Part shown: positions 1-9,693 of the stretch, piece by piece
How the letters are laid out: each line of letters starts with the position of its first letter
How positions within the stretch are numbered: the first letter of the stretch is position 1
NCBI RefSeq assembly: GCF_001280565.1
Contig: NZ_LGRO01000001.1
Location: 2,294,001-2,358,000 of the forward strand
Direction of reading: 5' to 3'
From: Sulfobacillus thermosulfidooxidans
GTDB taxonomy: Bacteria; Bacillota; Sulfobacillia; Sulfobacillales; Sulfobacillaceae
DNA length: 64,000 nucleotides
Notes under the pieces: model-generated
What the model was told of the DNA's origin: nothing
Databases searched by the model: none
The model's input: the letters and a program-made list of their open reading frames with translations, nothing else
Made by a program: the position numbers and the translations under genes

Positions 1-1134
1 AATATTTTGTCCGAACCCGTTGCAATCCATGACGACCCGTTATGGCAAGCTCCCGTTCTCCCGCTGAGGACCGGGAGTCCGCCGAGTCAAGAGATTATCG
101 AGGAGTTTCTCTCCCTCTTAGTTAGTCCTTGGCCCAAGGCACTGGTGGTTGGAGATAGGGCCGTGCAAAATCCCGAGGTGTTAGCCGATCTTGCTCGGAT
201 CGCGCATTACGGGCATTGCGATGTATTTAGTGAGCCCTTTGCGACTCAGCTAACCTTCTTACCTTGGGCTGATCCCTGCTATCAGGGACGTCTTCCCCGT
301 GCGGAAGCTGAACTGAGCCAATGCTTGTCGCCGTACCGTCACATTATCGGATTAGGTACCGAAATGTTTCGCGTCTTTACCCGCGGTAAGGAGCACCTGC
401 CATGGTGGGATCAGGCGATAATCACTCAAGTGGACAGCGACGTGCGCTATTTTCATTATGCTCCGGGCACCACGAGTGTTCTCACTTCATTAGACGCGTT
501 CATTTCCGCTGTCCGGAAACATCTTCCTGATAACCTAACGCATGAAGCGCCCGCGGTTTCAGGCGGTTTGGAACGTCCCCAAAATGGGAACGGGGAGAGA
601 AATGACGAGCGAGAACAATTTTGGTCCACTTTAGCATCGTGGATTTCTCCTGACATGATTGTCGTGGATGAAAGTATCTCCGCGCAAAATGCGCTTTTGC
701 GCCATCTTCAGCGCCGAGAGCCGAAAACCTATTATGCCCAGGCCGGAGGTTCACTGGGCTGGGGCATCGGCGCGGCGGTGGGGATGTGTTTTGACCAGGA
801 AAAGCCGGTCATCGCCATTGTGGGCGACGGAAGTGCGCTATTCGGTCTATATGCCTTATGGACTGCAGCTCAATACCAATTACCGGTGCGGATATTAATC
901 TATGATAACCACGGCTACCAAATTCTTAAAGATCAGCTGCCAGACAATCCCAGAGCTCATAGCTTGCTCGATATCCGCGGGCCCACAATTCATTGGCAGC
1001 CGCTTTTGACAGGGTTATCCTGTTCCGTTTTCGAATCTGAACTTCCGGGAAACCCCTGGGAATTCGCACAGATTTGGCAGCAATTTATCAGTCAAACAGG
1101 ACCCAGTGTATGGGTTGTTCATGAAAAAATCTGA
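1..1134 (+). CDS. TPP-dependent decarboxylase, benzoylformate decarboxylase-like (5' end outside window)
   Basis: C-terminal about two thirds of a thiamine-diphosphate enzyme. The frame is open to base 1, and the family's N-terminal PYR domain is missing, so the gene starts upstream; a TTG at 7 could be read as a start but would give a non-functional fragment. Residues 15-170 fit the central TPP-enzyme domain. The C-terminal cofactor domain shows VGDGSALFG near residue 272 and the paired N of YDNHGY about 28 residues later, the classical Mg/TPP motif. The family cleaves 2-oxo acids such as benzoylformate to an aldehyde plus CO2. The stop lies 12-21 bases before the first hydroxylase gene, so it is probably co-transcribed; an aldehyde product would suit the oxidases downstream (inference). 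Another 2-oxo-acid decarboxylase or acetolactate-synthase-like enzyme cannot be excluded. Confidence 0.8.
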   Translation, partial: NILSEPVAIHDDPLWQAPVLPLRTGSPPSQEIIEEFLSLLVSPWPKALVVGDRAVQNPEVLADLARIAHYGHCDVFSEPFATQLTFLPWADPCYQGRLPRAEAELSQCLSPYRHIIGLGTEMFRVFTRGKEHLPWWDQAIITQVDSDVRYFHYAPGTTSVLTSLDAFISAVRKHLPDNLTHEAPAVSGGLERPQNGNGERNDEREQFWSTLASWISPDMIVVDESISAQNALLRHLQRREPKTYYAQAGGSLGWGIGAAVGMCFDQEKPVIAIVGDGSALFGLYALWTAAQYQLPVRILIYDNHGYQILKDQLPDNPRAHSLLDIRGPTIHWQPLLTGLSCSVFESELPGNPWEFAQIWQQFISQTGPSVWVVHEKI

Positions 1135-1155
1135 TGGGTTTTTGAGGTGATTTCT

Positions 1156-2037
1156 TTGTATCCCTATCCTTTTGAATATTTCCGCCCGGAAACACTGGAA
1201 GACGCGTTGGGTTTGGCTCAAGTGGATGGTATGAAGTTTTTGGCAGGTGGACAAAGTTTGATACCTCTTCTGAATTTGCATGTGGCCGAAATAAAAGGAG
1301 TCATTGATCTCAAGCAGGTAGCCCCCCATTTAAAGTTTTTTGAATGGGAACAAGATCAGGTGGTTCTCGGTTCGTTTTTAACTCATGAGGAACTTCAGCA
1401 CTCGAGCCTGTTGGGCCGGCGTTGTCCGTTATTTCTCATGGCTGCATCGCATATTGGCCATCCCCGTATCCGCCAAAGAGGAACCTTAGGCGGCAGCATT
1501 GCCCATGCCGATCCGTTGGCAGAATGGATTTTGGTCATGACCCTTTTAGATGCCCAGGTTATTCTGACGTCTTCCAAAGGACGGCGCAAAATTTCCTTTC
1601 AGCAGTACCTGTTGGGGCCAATGATGACCGCAATGGATCCAGATGAACTGATTGAAGCCGTGGAGATTTCCCTACCCGAGGCGGCAAGTTACGGGTTCGT
1701 TGAAGTGTCTAGACGGCCAGGTGATTATGCCTTGGTCGCGGCCGGAGTGTCTGTGCTGTGGGATCAGGACCGTATTGCCAAGACGTCTATTGCTGTAAGC
1801 GGCGTATCAGACGTACCGCTCACCTTCCCCGCTATAGCCATGACCATGTGTCACGAATACCCATCGCTAGCACTCATCCATGACGTCAAACGGGCCATTG
1901 AAGCTGCGGTAGACCCGCCTTCCGATATCTTGGCGGATGCATCCTACCGCCGGCATCTGGCAGGAACATTGGTCGCAAGAGCATTACGTCAAGCTTTTGA
2001 TGAAGGGGTTAATAGCCGGTGGCTGATAGCGAAATGA
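1156..2037 (+). CDS. Molybdenum hydroxylase, FAD-binding medium subunit (first set)
   Basis: About 293 aa, the normal length for CoxM/XdhB-type subunits that pass electrons from the 2Fe-2S centres to FAD. The two FAD-contact signatures are visible: LAGGQSLIPLL near residue 32 and GTLGGSIAHADPLAE near residue 110. I place the start at TTG 1156 because GAGGTGA sits 4-5 bases upstream; the GTG at 1147 is in frame but has no ribosome binding site. The 3' end lies just before the small-subunit gene (start 2064), so order is FAD, 2Fe-2S, Mo, as in many Mo-hydroxylase operons. The substrate cannot be read from this subunit. Confidence 0.9.
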   Translation: MYPYPFEYFRPETLEDALGLAQVDGMKFLAGGQSLIPLLNLHVAEIKGVIDLKQVAPHLKFFEWEQDQVVLGSFLTHEELQHSSLLGRRCPLFLMAASHIGHPRIRQRGTLGGSIAHADPLAEWILVMTLLDAQVILTSSKGRRKISFQQYLLGPMMTAMDPDELIEAVEISLPEAASYGFVEVSRRPGDYALVAAGVSVLWDQDRIAKTSIAVSGVSDVPLTFPAIAMTMCHEYPSLALIHDVKRAIEAAVDPPSDILADASYRRHLAGTLVARALRQAFDEGVNSRWLIAK

Positions 2038-2063
2038 ATGAGGACGTTCAAGTTGGAGGGGAT

Positions 2064-2537
2064 ATGATGCACGTGCCGTTTCGAGTCAATGATGAGCAAG
2101 TGGTTTGTCATATTGCAGGACATGAAACGTTGCTGGCGGTGCTGCGCGATCAGCTCGGAGTGACGGAAGTCAAATACGGATGTGGAGAAGGTGCATGCGG
2201 GGCGTGCGTGGTGTTGGTGGACGGCAAAGCGATGGCGTCGTGTCTCACTTTGTGTGCCAGCGTGGAAAATGCGGACATTATGACCGTAAAGGCTCCGGAC
2301 CCATCGGGTTTGTGGGCCTTGTTACAAGACCGTTTTGCCGCCCATGAAGCCGCTCAATGCGGATTTTGTTCCCCGGGTTTGTTGGCGAGTTGTTTTGCTT
2401 TAATTCAACGCGGGGAAAAGCTCACCCGCCAACAAATCCGCGAAGCTTTGTCTGGCCATATTTGCCGGTGTACGGGCTACCACCATATTGTCGATGCCGT
2501 CGAGGAGGTGATGGCATTATGGCCAGTTATGTCTTAA
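2064..2537 (+). CDS. Molybdenum hydroxylase, 2Fe-2S small subunit (first set)
   Basis: Small iron-sulfur subunit of about 157 aa. An N-terminal plant-type ferredoxin domain carries YGCGEGACGAC and a later Cys (SCLTLC), and the C-terminal helical domain carries CGFCSPG and CRCTGY, together binding two 2Fe-2S clusters. In this family electrons pass from Moco through both clusters to FAD. The reading frame is open back to GTG 2019, but GGAGGG at 2055-2060 points to the ATG pair at 2064/2067, which also gives the standard N-terminus. The 3' end overlaps the large-subunit gene by 19 bases, indicating translational coupling. Confidence 0.92.
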   Translation: MMHVPFRVNDEQVVCHIAGHETLLAVLRDQLGVTEVKYGCGEGACGACVVLVDGKAMASCLTLCASVENADIMTVKAPDPSGLWALLQDRFAAHEAAQCGFCSPGLLASCFALIQRGEKLTRQQIREALSGHICRCTGYHHIVDAVEEVMALWPVMS

Positions 2538-4816
2538 GCCCAAAGACATCGGTTATTGGCAAAGAGGTCATCCGGGAGGACGTTCGCAAGAAGGTTGCAG
2601 GACAGGTGCTCTACAGTGGGGATTGGGTGATGCCGGGCATGCTCTATGCGAAATTGGTGCGTGCAATGTATCCCCATGCCAAAATCAAGAAAATTGACAG
2701 CCGTGGCGCTTACCAGGTGGCTGGAGTGGTGCGGGTGATTGAAGCTAAAGATGTTCCCGTCAATCAGTTTTATGATGATCCGAGCGGGTTGGGTGAAAAG
2801 ATTGCCCAACACAAAGTGTTTCAGGATGATGAGGTGCGGTATGTGGGCGAACCTATTTGTTTGGTCGTTGCCAAGACCCCGGAAGCGGCGGAAAAAGGGG
2901 CTGAGGCGATTTGGGTCGATTACGACGTCTTACCCTCGGTGCATGATCCATTGGAGGCGCTAAAAGAGGATGCCCCTTTAGTGCATCCCAACGGTAATAC
3001 CGTTGTCGAGTGGAATGTGCATAAAGGCGATGTGGACGCCGTCATAGCCGAACCGGGCTTAGTCCATATTCAGCGAACGTACCGCACTCAGTTCGTTGAT
3101 CATTTGTATTTGGAACCGGAATCCGGCGTAGGATGGGTTGATAACGACGGGATTGTGACATTACGCTGTGCTACGCAAGTCCTAGAGCATTACCGGGATA
3201 TTGCCCGGATGTTAAATCTTCCTGAAAATCGGGTCCGGGTCATTTGTCCCTATGTGGGCGGCGGATTTGGCGGGAAAGAAGACATGACGGTAGAACCGTA
3301 TTTGGCTATTGCAGCGTGGATTACTCAAAAACCCGTCAAAATGGTGTGGTCCCGGCAAGAGTCTCTCTCAGCCCGGCCAAAACGGCATCCCTTTATTATG
3401 ACATATGATGTATGGGCCAAGCCTCATGGCGAACTTGTGGCCATGAAAGTCGATATTATCGGGGATGCGGGAGCTTATGCCATGTTATCTCCGCGGGTCT
3501 TATTTGCCGCGGCGGTCGTGGCGACGGGCCCTTACCGAATTGATCACGTTGATGTCAAATCCCACGCGGTGTATACCCACAACGTGCCAACCAGTGCTTT
3601 TCGCGGGTTTGGTGCGATGCAAATGGCTTTTGGTTATGAACAAATTATGGAGGAGATTGCCCAGGAATTGGGCATCGATGCCGTAGAGTTGAGGCGGCGT
3701 CATTTTATCCGCAAAGGCGACCGGTTGGCAACAGGCGAAATTCAGGATACGGCGGTGTGGCTGAATGAGACCATGGATAACGTGCTAGCCGAGCTTGCAA
3801 AAAATCCGGTTCCGGCGGATTCCTCCAAACGCATTGGACGGGGCATTGCCTGCACGATGCAGCCTTATGGCCGGACCGTCTGGTTTCATGATCAAGCTTC
3901 TTGCTGGCTCAATCTCGAGTCCGATGGCAGCGTGATTCTGCGCATTGGTGTGCCGGATATTGGTGGGGGCCAAGCGGCGTCTTTGTGTCAAATTGCTGCG
4001 GAAATTCTTCACGTGCCATTAGAGGATGTGCGTCCCTATTATGGCGACAGTGCGCTCACGCCATTAGCCGGGGGAACATTTGCAACCCGCCAACTGTATA
4101 TGTCGGGCAATGCGGTAGTCCAAGCCGCTTTAGAGCTTCAAGAAAAAATCGACCATGTGCTGACCATGACATGGGGCGAACAACAATGGCAATGGCAAGA
4201 CGGGATTGCTCATTCGGCTTCAGGACTCAGCATATCCCTTCCGGCAATTTATGAAGCCGCCAGTGCCTTACACTATCCTCTTAGTGTGCACACAACGTTT
4301 CATGCCCAAGTTGGCGAAGGATATGACAACCGCCAGGGCCGGGCGCATAAAACCTTTCCCGATTTTACTTTTGGTTGTCATGGCGCGGTGGTGGAAGTGG
4401 ATGAAGACACCGGTATGGTGAAAGTCTTGCGCTATGTCGCCAGTCATGACGTCGGGGTGGCGATTAACCCCTTGAGTGTGGAGGGACAAATTCACGGCGG
4501 GGTCGTGCAAGGGCTCGGTTATGCCTTGTCGGAAGAGGTGGTCTATCAAGAAGGACAGTGTGTGACCACCTTGTTCAGCCAATATATGGTGCCAACAGCT
4601 GAGGAAATGCCTGACATTACCGCCATTATTCTTGAGTCGCACGAGGGCAAAGGGCCATTTCATGCCAGGGGAATTGGGGAACCAGCGATTTCACCTGTCG
4701 CTCCTGCCATAGCCAATGCGATTGCGGATGCCTTAGGCTCACGTTTACGCGTGCGCTCCTTGCCTATTACGGCGGAGAAAATTTGGCGTGAACTCTCTTC
4801 GACGAGCTCAATGTAA
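2519..4816 (+). CDS. Molybdenum hydroxylase, Moco-binding large subunit (first set)
   Basis: About 765 aa, full length for CoxL/XdhA-type large subunits. Residues roughly 18-130 form the xanthine-dehydrogenase a/b hammerhead domain, followed by the Moco-binding domains. Visible signatures are YVGGGFGGKEDM near residue 240, AFRGFGAMQ near residue 360 and the GIGEPA segment near residue 715 holding the expected catalytic Glu. The active-site loop is not AYRCSFR, so this is not a form I CO dehydrogenase; it fits the xanthine/aldehyde oxidase or hydroxybenzoyl-CoA-reductase type branch. The frame is open to 2357, but GAGGAGGTG 8 bases before ATG 2519 fixes the start. Substrate unknown. Confidence 0.9.
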   Translation: MASYVLSPKTSVIGKEVIREDVRKKVAGQVLYSGDWVMPGMLYAKLVRAMYPHAKIKKIDSRGAYQVAGVVRVIEAKDVPVNQFYDDPSGLGEKIAQHKVFQDDEVRYVGEPICLVVAKTPEAAEKGAEAIWVDYDVLPSVHDPLEALKEDAPLVHPNGNTVVEWNVHKGDVDAVIAEPGLVHIQRTYRTQFVDHLYLEPESGVGWVDNDGIVTLRCATQVLEHYRDIARMLNLPENRVRVICPYVGGGFGGKEDMTVEPYLAIAAWITQKPVKMVWSRQESLSARPKRHPFIMTYDVWAKPHGELVAMKVDIIGDAGAYAMLSPRVLFAAAVVATGPYRIDHVDVKSHAVYTHNVPTSAFRGFGAMQMAFGYEQIMEEIAQELGIDAVELRRRHFIRKGDRLATGEIQDTAVWLNETMDNVLAELAKNPVPADSSKRIGRGIACTMQPYGRTVWFHDQASCWLNLESDGSVILRIGVPDIGGGQAASLCQIAAEILHVPLEDVRPYYGDSALTPLAGGTFATRQLYMSGNAVVQAALELQEKIDHVLTMTWGEQQWQWQDGIAHSASGLSISLPAIYEAASALHYPLSVHTTFHAQVGEGYDNRQGRAHKTFPDFTFGCHGAVVEVDEDTGMVKVLRYVASHDVGVAINPLSVEGQIHGGVVQGLGYALSEEVVYQEGQCVTTLFSQYMVPTAEEMPDITAIILESHEGKGPFHARGIGEPAISPVAPAIANAIADALGSRLRVRSLPITAEKIWRELSSTSSM

Positions 4817-4857
4817 AACACCCCACGACAGGCATTATGCGAAAGAAGGGGGAGAAT

Positions 4858-6804
4858 ATGGCCTGTTCTGATGAGAACCCCAAGGGATATCCCGTGATTG
4901 GACGGGATAAAGAAAGACAATTGATGATGGCCGCGTTAATGGCGAAGCGTCCGGTGTTATTGGTGGGAGCTCCGGGGACGTCCAAAACGACGTTATTGCA
5001 AAAGCTGGTGACAGATGTTAAGCAGTTTGGCGGCGTGTACCAGGTCACGGGCGATGATCAATTATCAATAACGGCCCTAGTGGGGACCTATGATCCCGCC
5101 GGTGTGATGAAAGAAGGCTACAAGCCTGAGTATTTTATCCCGGGTCCCTTAACCCTGGCCATGGAACAAGGCGGCATTTTATACATTGAAGAGCTAAACC
5201 GGACTCAAAGTTCAACGTTAAATGCTTTGCTCACCGTCTTGTCAGATGGTTATTTGGATATTCCCCGGCGTGGGCGCATTCAGGCAGCAGAATCTTTTGG
5301 TGTGGTAGCGGCTAGTAACCCGCTCGATGACGTGGGAACCGAACGTTTGTCACGGGCACTGCTTGACCGCTTTGTCACCATCTATTTGGATTACCAAACG
5401 CGAGACGAAGAACAAGAAATTGTCCGTCAGCATGTGCCCGGTGCCGATACCCCATGGATCGACTATAGCGTGGATGTCATTCGGCGGACCAGACAACATC
5501 AAGATTTGCTCTATGGATCGTCTGTGCGGGGAGCTATTGATTTCCTGAAAATCTTAGAACAGATGTCTTGGGATGGGAATGATATTGTTTGGGATGTCGG
5601 GATTGCTGCCCTATCTAGCAAAGTGGCCGCACGTCCGTCCACAGGGCGCCCGGTGAAAGACATTATTCTTGAGATCATGCAAGCTCTGCCCTTGCCTGAT
5701 TCCCCTCCTTTTCGCCCTGTTCCCCCTCTGCCAAAGCTTCCTGGGGCTGAGAATGCGCCAGACATTCGAGCCATTCAGGGGGGTCACGGGGAAGACAACA
5801 ATGGCAAGATAACGGAAGCGGTTTGTGAGATGCCCCAAGACTTTCCGCCATCTCCGTCCGCTTCTACCCGCATTGACATGGCATGGCAAGCCGGAACAGG
5901 AGGAAGCCGGGGGCGTTCTTCTTTACCTGAATCCCCGCGTTTGCCATCGTCTTTGCACTTTGGACTCACTCAGCACGAGGAGCGAACTCCGGATAAACTC
6001 TTGACGCCATGGATCGATGAAGCCATATTAAAACGCCTGCGATCGTCCCATTATGCGCCGTTATCGCCCACGATTTCAACGTCCTGGGGCCGGCGATATC
6101 AAGGTCATCACGTCGTGCCTTTTCAAAAGAAGCGATTGGGAGAACTGGACGTTGGGGCCACAATGGATAATTTGGCCCGAGATCCGGCGCGTGAATGGAT
6201 TTCGTCGATGATGATGCGTGAATTAAGACCCGGCACCCGTCATTTTGCCTTGCTGGTGGATCATTCGGGATCAATGGCTGGAGAGAAATTGGCCGTGGCC
6301 TTGGCTATTACGAGTGTCTTGGCCTATTTTTCGCATACGCTCAAAATGGCCTACGGTGTTTACGTCTTTGATCAACAGGTGCATGAGATTAAACGGGTGA
6401 AGGATTACCGCACGCTCGATGAGGTCATCGATCATTTAATCCATTTGGAAGAAGGCCGCAGTACCGATTTATCCCTAGCCCTTCAATATGCGGCTCAATT
6501 AACCGATGGGGACCCGGATCTTGAAGTCATTGTCGTCAGCGATTTGATGCCGACCCGGGGAGAAAAGACCTATGGGGCATTACGTCGTAGGATTCAAAGA
6601 ATCCCCCATCTATATCTCTGTCATGTACCGAAACCGACCGATGTCTTCTTTTCCAAAACGATTGGCAATCATCGAGAAACTCTTGATCTCTACGGGCTGT
6701 GGGGATTGTCTTGGGTTGGCATAAAACGGTTCTGTTCGGTGACAAGCCTAGAGGATATCAACAAGTTTTTTGACTTGCTTTCAGGCCGGGATATGTGGCT
6801 TTAG
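4858..6804 (+). CDS. MoxR-type AAA+ ATPase fused to CoxE-like VWA protein
   Basis: About 648 aa with two modules that are normally separate genes (CoxD and CoxE). Residues about 10-270 are a MoxR-type AAA+ ATPase with Walker A GAPGTSKTT and Walker B GGILYIEELNR. A Pro/Ser/Gly-rich linker of about 120 residues follows. Residues about 450-640 form a von Willebrand A domain with the MIDAS sequence LVDHSGSMAG. In CO dehydrogenase operons CoxD/E assist maturation of the Mo active site; the position between two hydroxylases suggests the same role for one or both (inference). ATG 4858 is chosen because AAGAAGGGGGA lies just upstream; ATG 4837 is in frame but lacks such a site. Confidence 0.88.
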   Translation: MACSDENPKGYPVIGRDKERQLMMAALMAKRPVLLVGAPGTSKTTLLQKLVTDVKQFGGVYQVTGDDQLSITALVGTYDPAGVMKEGYKPEYFIPGPLTLAMEQGGILYIEELNRTQSSTLNALLTVLSDGYLDIPRRGRIQAAESFGVVAASNPLDDVGTERLSRALLDRFVTIYLDYQTRDEEQEIVRQHVPGADTPWIDYSVDVIRRTRQHQDLLYGSSVRGAIDFLKILEQMSWDGNDIVWDVGIAALSSKVAARPSTGRPVKDIILEIMQALPLPDSPPFRPVPPLPKLPGAENAPDIRAIQGGHGEDNNGKITEAVCEMPQDFPPSPSASTRIDMAWQAGTGGSRGRSSLPESPRLPSSLHFGLTQHEERTPDKLLTPWIDEAILKRLRSSHYAPLSPTISTSWGRRYQGHHVVPFQKKRLGELDVGATMDNLARDPAREWISSMMMRELRPGTRHFALLVDHSGSMAGEKLAVALAITSVLAYFSHTLKMAYGVYVFDQQVHEIKRVKDYRTLDEVIDHLIHLEEGRSTDLSLALQYAAQLTDGDPDLEVIVVSDLMPTRGEKTYGALRRRIQRIPHLYLCHVPKPTDVFFSKTIGNHRETLDLYGLWGLSWVGIKRFCSVTSLEDINKFFDLLSGRDMWL

Positions 6805-6876
6805 GGGACAGGGACTGATGAGCAAGTCATGGGAAATGGAAATGGCTTTGATGTTCAGGAAAAGGAGGAGATTTCT

Positions 6877-9693
6877 TTGCAAGAAATGACCCTTACAGTA
6901 AATGGCAAGCAACATCATCTGCTAATCCCTGAGATGCGCACACTGCAAGACGTTTTGCGTGAGGATTTAGGAATGACTGGGACGAAGAAAGTTTGTAATG
7001 ACGGTTATTGTGGGGCTTGTACGGTTCTTCTCAATGGGGAAGCGGTGAAAAGCTGTTTGGTTCTGGCGCTTAATGTGAAAGGCGAAGAGGTTGTGACCAT
7101 TGAAGGATTAAGCACCAATCAGAGCTTAGATCCCTTGCAACAAGCTTTTATCGAATATGGCGCCAGCCAGTGCGGAATGTGCACGCCTGGCATGATTATG
7201 TCTGCCAAGGCGTTGTTGTCTCACCAGCCTGAACCCACGGAAGACGAGATCAAAGAGGCCATTAAAGGGAATTTATGCCGTTGTACGGGATATGTCAAAA
7301 TTGTGGAAGCGATTAAGGCCGCGGCCGCGAAGACGTCATCCCCCTTTCGGCATAACGGTTCAGAGATGGCCTTAGAAGAAGCGGGCAGAAGGGTGGTGGG
7401 GCATCCGGTGCTGCGAGTGGATGGACGAGAAAAAGTTAGTGGACAAGCCTCTTATGTTATCGACATGACATTGCCGGGCATGCTCTATGGAGCGATATTG
7501 CGCAGTCCCATCCCCCACGGCCGTATCCTGTCCATCCATACCGAAGCCTGTTTAGCCTTAGATGGCGTGATGGCTGTGATTACGGGAAAAGATATGCCGT
7601 CTAAAGGATTTGGGGCTTTTGTGGCAGACGAAACCGGGCTGGCGGTAGATAAAGTACGTTATGTGGGCGACGGGGTGGCAGCAGTATGTGCCACCGATGA
7701 AGAAACAGCCAGAAAAGCCTTGTCTTTAATCGAAGTGGAATATGAGGAATTGCCTTATGTGACCGATCCTGAAGAAGCTTTAGCCGAAAATGCGCCTTTG
7801 ATTCATGATGTGGAACGCAATATTGTAGCCCATAATCAAGTGATCGGCGGAGATGTTCAGCAAGGTTTTAACGAGGCCGATTTTATTTTTGAAGACCGTT
7901 TTGTCACGTCGAAGCAAGCCCATACCTGTTTAGAACCCCATGTGTGTATTGCCGATTGGAAGTCCTCAGGAAAAATCACATTGTATGATTCGACCCAAAC
8001 GACCTATTTCATGCGTTACCATCTGGCCAATATTTTTGACCTTCCTAGCAGTAAAATTCGGGTGATTGCGCCTTATGTCGGCGGCGGATTTGGCAGTAAA
8101 AGTGAGGTCCATGCGATTCATGTTTGTGCTTTAATCCTGTCCAAAATGACGGGAAAACCCGTCAAAATGGCGCATGACCGGGATGAAGAATTTATCGCCA
8201 GCCGGACCCGCCATAAAGAAATCATTTATCTCAAGACCGGAGTTAAAAAAGATGGGCGCATTACCGCTAGACAAGCCAAGGTGATTGTGGATAACGGGGC
8301 GTATACCAGTTATGGACCGGGCGTGTCCCTAACTCAATCGATGTTAGGCGGGGCCGTTTATAAAATTCCTCATTACCGTTATGACGGGTATGTGGTCTAT
8401 ACCAATACTCCTATTGGCGGCGCTTTCCGGGGATTTGGCAGCCCGCAATTTACCTTTGCCGCTGAAAGCCAGGCTGACATGATTGCTGCGCGTTTAGGGA
8501 TGGACCCGTTAACGTTTCGCCGGATCAATTTAACCCAAGCCGGCGATAGGGCAATTTCAGGACCGGTATTGCGCACCAATGGTGCTCGGGAATCTTTGGA
8601 ACTGGTGGTTCGAGAACTGGGATATGATCCGAAGAATGCTGCGGATAATCAAATCAAGAAACCGCCCTATGTGGGAATCGGTTTTGCGGTTGGTACGCAT
8701 TTTACCAGCGGGAAGTTTCACCCCGAAGCCAATGCCGATTTTTGCGGAGCTACGGTTAAGGTGAATGATGATGGTTCGGTCAACATTTTAGCGGGCGTTG
8801 TGGAAATGGGAACAGGGTGCGCTACGACGTTATCGCAAGTGGCGGCTGAAGAACTGGGCATTGATCTCGATGATATTGAAATTACTTTAAGTGATTCGGA
8901 AATGACACCTCCTGACCTCGGCACTTTCGGATCCCGGGCAACCACCTTGGGAGGGCGTGCCGTGCAAAAAGCCTGCCGCAAGATTAAAACGCAACTGGCG
9001 GAAGAAGCCGCGAGCCGTCTTGGCTGTTCACCCCAGGATGTCATATTTCGCAATAAGAAGGTGTATGCAACTTCTGACGAAGAACACGGCATTGATTTAG
9101 GGGAATTGGTGCACACCATGCTATTTCGCGATGGCGGAGGCACCCACGTGATGGCGAGTGCGCACTTTGATGCGCCTTGTTCTTTACCGGATCCGGAAAC
9201 CGGTGTCGGAGATTTTGCCATGAGTTATTCCTTTGGCACCCATGGAGTCATCCTGCAAGTGGATCCGGATACCGGTAAAATCACGATTTTAAAGGTCGTG
9301 GCTGCAACGGATGCCGGGCGCATTATCAATCGTTTGGGTGCTGAAGGGCAAGTGCAAGGGGGTATTATGCAAGGACTCGGTTACGCCTTGTATGAAGATT
9401 TTAAGGTGGTCGATGGACAACCCCTTTCGACCCGGTTTGGCCAATACAAGATTCCCACGGTCATGACCGTTCCTCCCATTCACACATTATGGGTCGAAAC
9501 TGACGATCCCCATGGTCTTTATGGGTCGAAAGGGCTTGCCGAAATGGGAATGGTCCCCACAGCCCCGGCTGTGGCTAACGCGGTTTATGATGCCATAGGG
9601 GTTCGCATTACCGATTTACCGATAACGCCTGAGAAGATTTTGCGCGCACTCAAATCTCAAAGTGAATTCCAACCAAAGGAGAGCATCTCATGA
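6877..9693 (+). CDS. Fused 2Fe-2S/Moco subunit of a second molybdenum hydroxylase
   Basis: About 938 aa combining the small and large subunits. Residues 1-155 hold both 2Fe-2S domains (VCNDGYCGAC, then CGMCTPG and CRCTGY). After a short linker, residues about 185-295 form the hammerhead domain and the rest binds Moco, with YVGGGFGSKSE, AFRGFGSPQ and GLAEMGMVP (expected catalytic Glu). The chain lacks FAD; a separate FAD gene lies 0.5 kb downstream. The loop is not the CO dehydrogenase type. The frame is open to ATG 6829, but AAAGGAGGAG at 6861-6870 favours TTG 6877. The stop overlaps the next ATG (ATGA), so coxG-like translation is coupled. Substrate unknown. Confidence 0.9.
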   Translation: MQEMTLTVNGKQHHLLIPEMRTLQDVLREDLGMTGTKKVCNDGYCGACTVLLNGEAVKSCLVLALNVKGEEVVTIEGLSTNQSLDPLQQAFIEYGASQCGMCTPGMIMSAKALLSHQPEPTEDEIKEAIKGNLCRCTGYVKIVEAIKAAAAKTSSPFRHNGSEMALEEAGRRVVGHPVLRVDGREKVSGQASYVIDMTLPGMLYGAILRSPIPHGRILSIHTEACLALDGVMAVITGKDMPSKGFGAFVADETGLAVDKVRYVGDGVAAVCATDEETARKALSLIEVEYEELPYVTDPEEALAENAPLIHDVERNIVAHNQVIGGDVQQGFNEADFIFEDRFVTSKQAHTCLEPHVCIADWKSSGKITLYDSTQTTYFMRYHLANIFDLPSSKIRVIAPYVGGGFGSKSEVHAIHVCALILSKMTGKPVKMAHDRDEEFIASRTRHKEIIYLKTGVKKDGRITARQAKVIVDNGAYTSYGPGVSLTQSMLGGAVYKIPHYRYDGYVVYTNTPIGGAFRGFGSPQFTFAAESQADMIAARLGMDPLTFRRINLTQAGDRAISGPVLRTNGARESLELVVRELGYDPKNAADNQIKKPPYVGIGFAVGTHFTSGKFHPEANADFCGATVKVNDDGSVNILAGVVEMGTGCATTLSQVAAEELGIDLDDIEITLSDSEMTPPDLGTFGSRATTLGGRAVQKACRKIKTQLAEEAASRLGCSPQDVIFRNKKVYATSDEEHGIDLGELVHTMLFRDGGGTHVMASAHFDAPCSLPDPETGVGDFAMSYSFGTHGVILQVDPDTGKITILKVVAATDAGRIINRLGAEGQVQGGIMQGLGYALYEDFKVVDGQPLSTRFGQYKIPTVMTVPPIHTLWVETDDPHGLYGSKGLAEMGMVPTAPAVANAVYDAIGVRITDLPITPEKILRALKSQSEFQPKESIS

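Noticed and set aside
2357-2518. N-terminal extension of the first large subunit
   Set aside because: It lies inside the 2Fe-2S gene; the ribosome binding site at 2502-2510 fixes the start at 2519.
2519-9693. Carbon monoxide dehydrogenase (form I CoxL)
   Set aside because: Both large subunits have AFRGFG-type loops, not AYRCSFR; CoxD/E/G-like neighbours also occur with other Mo hydroxylases.
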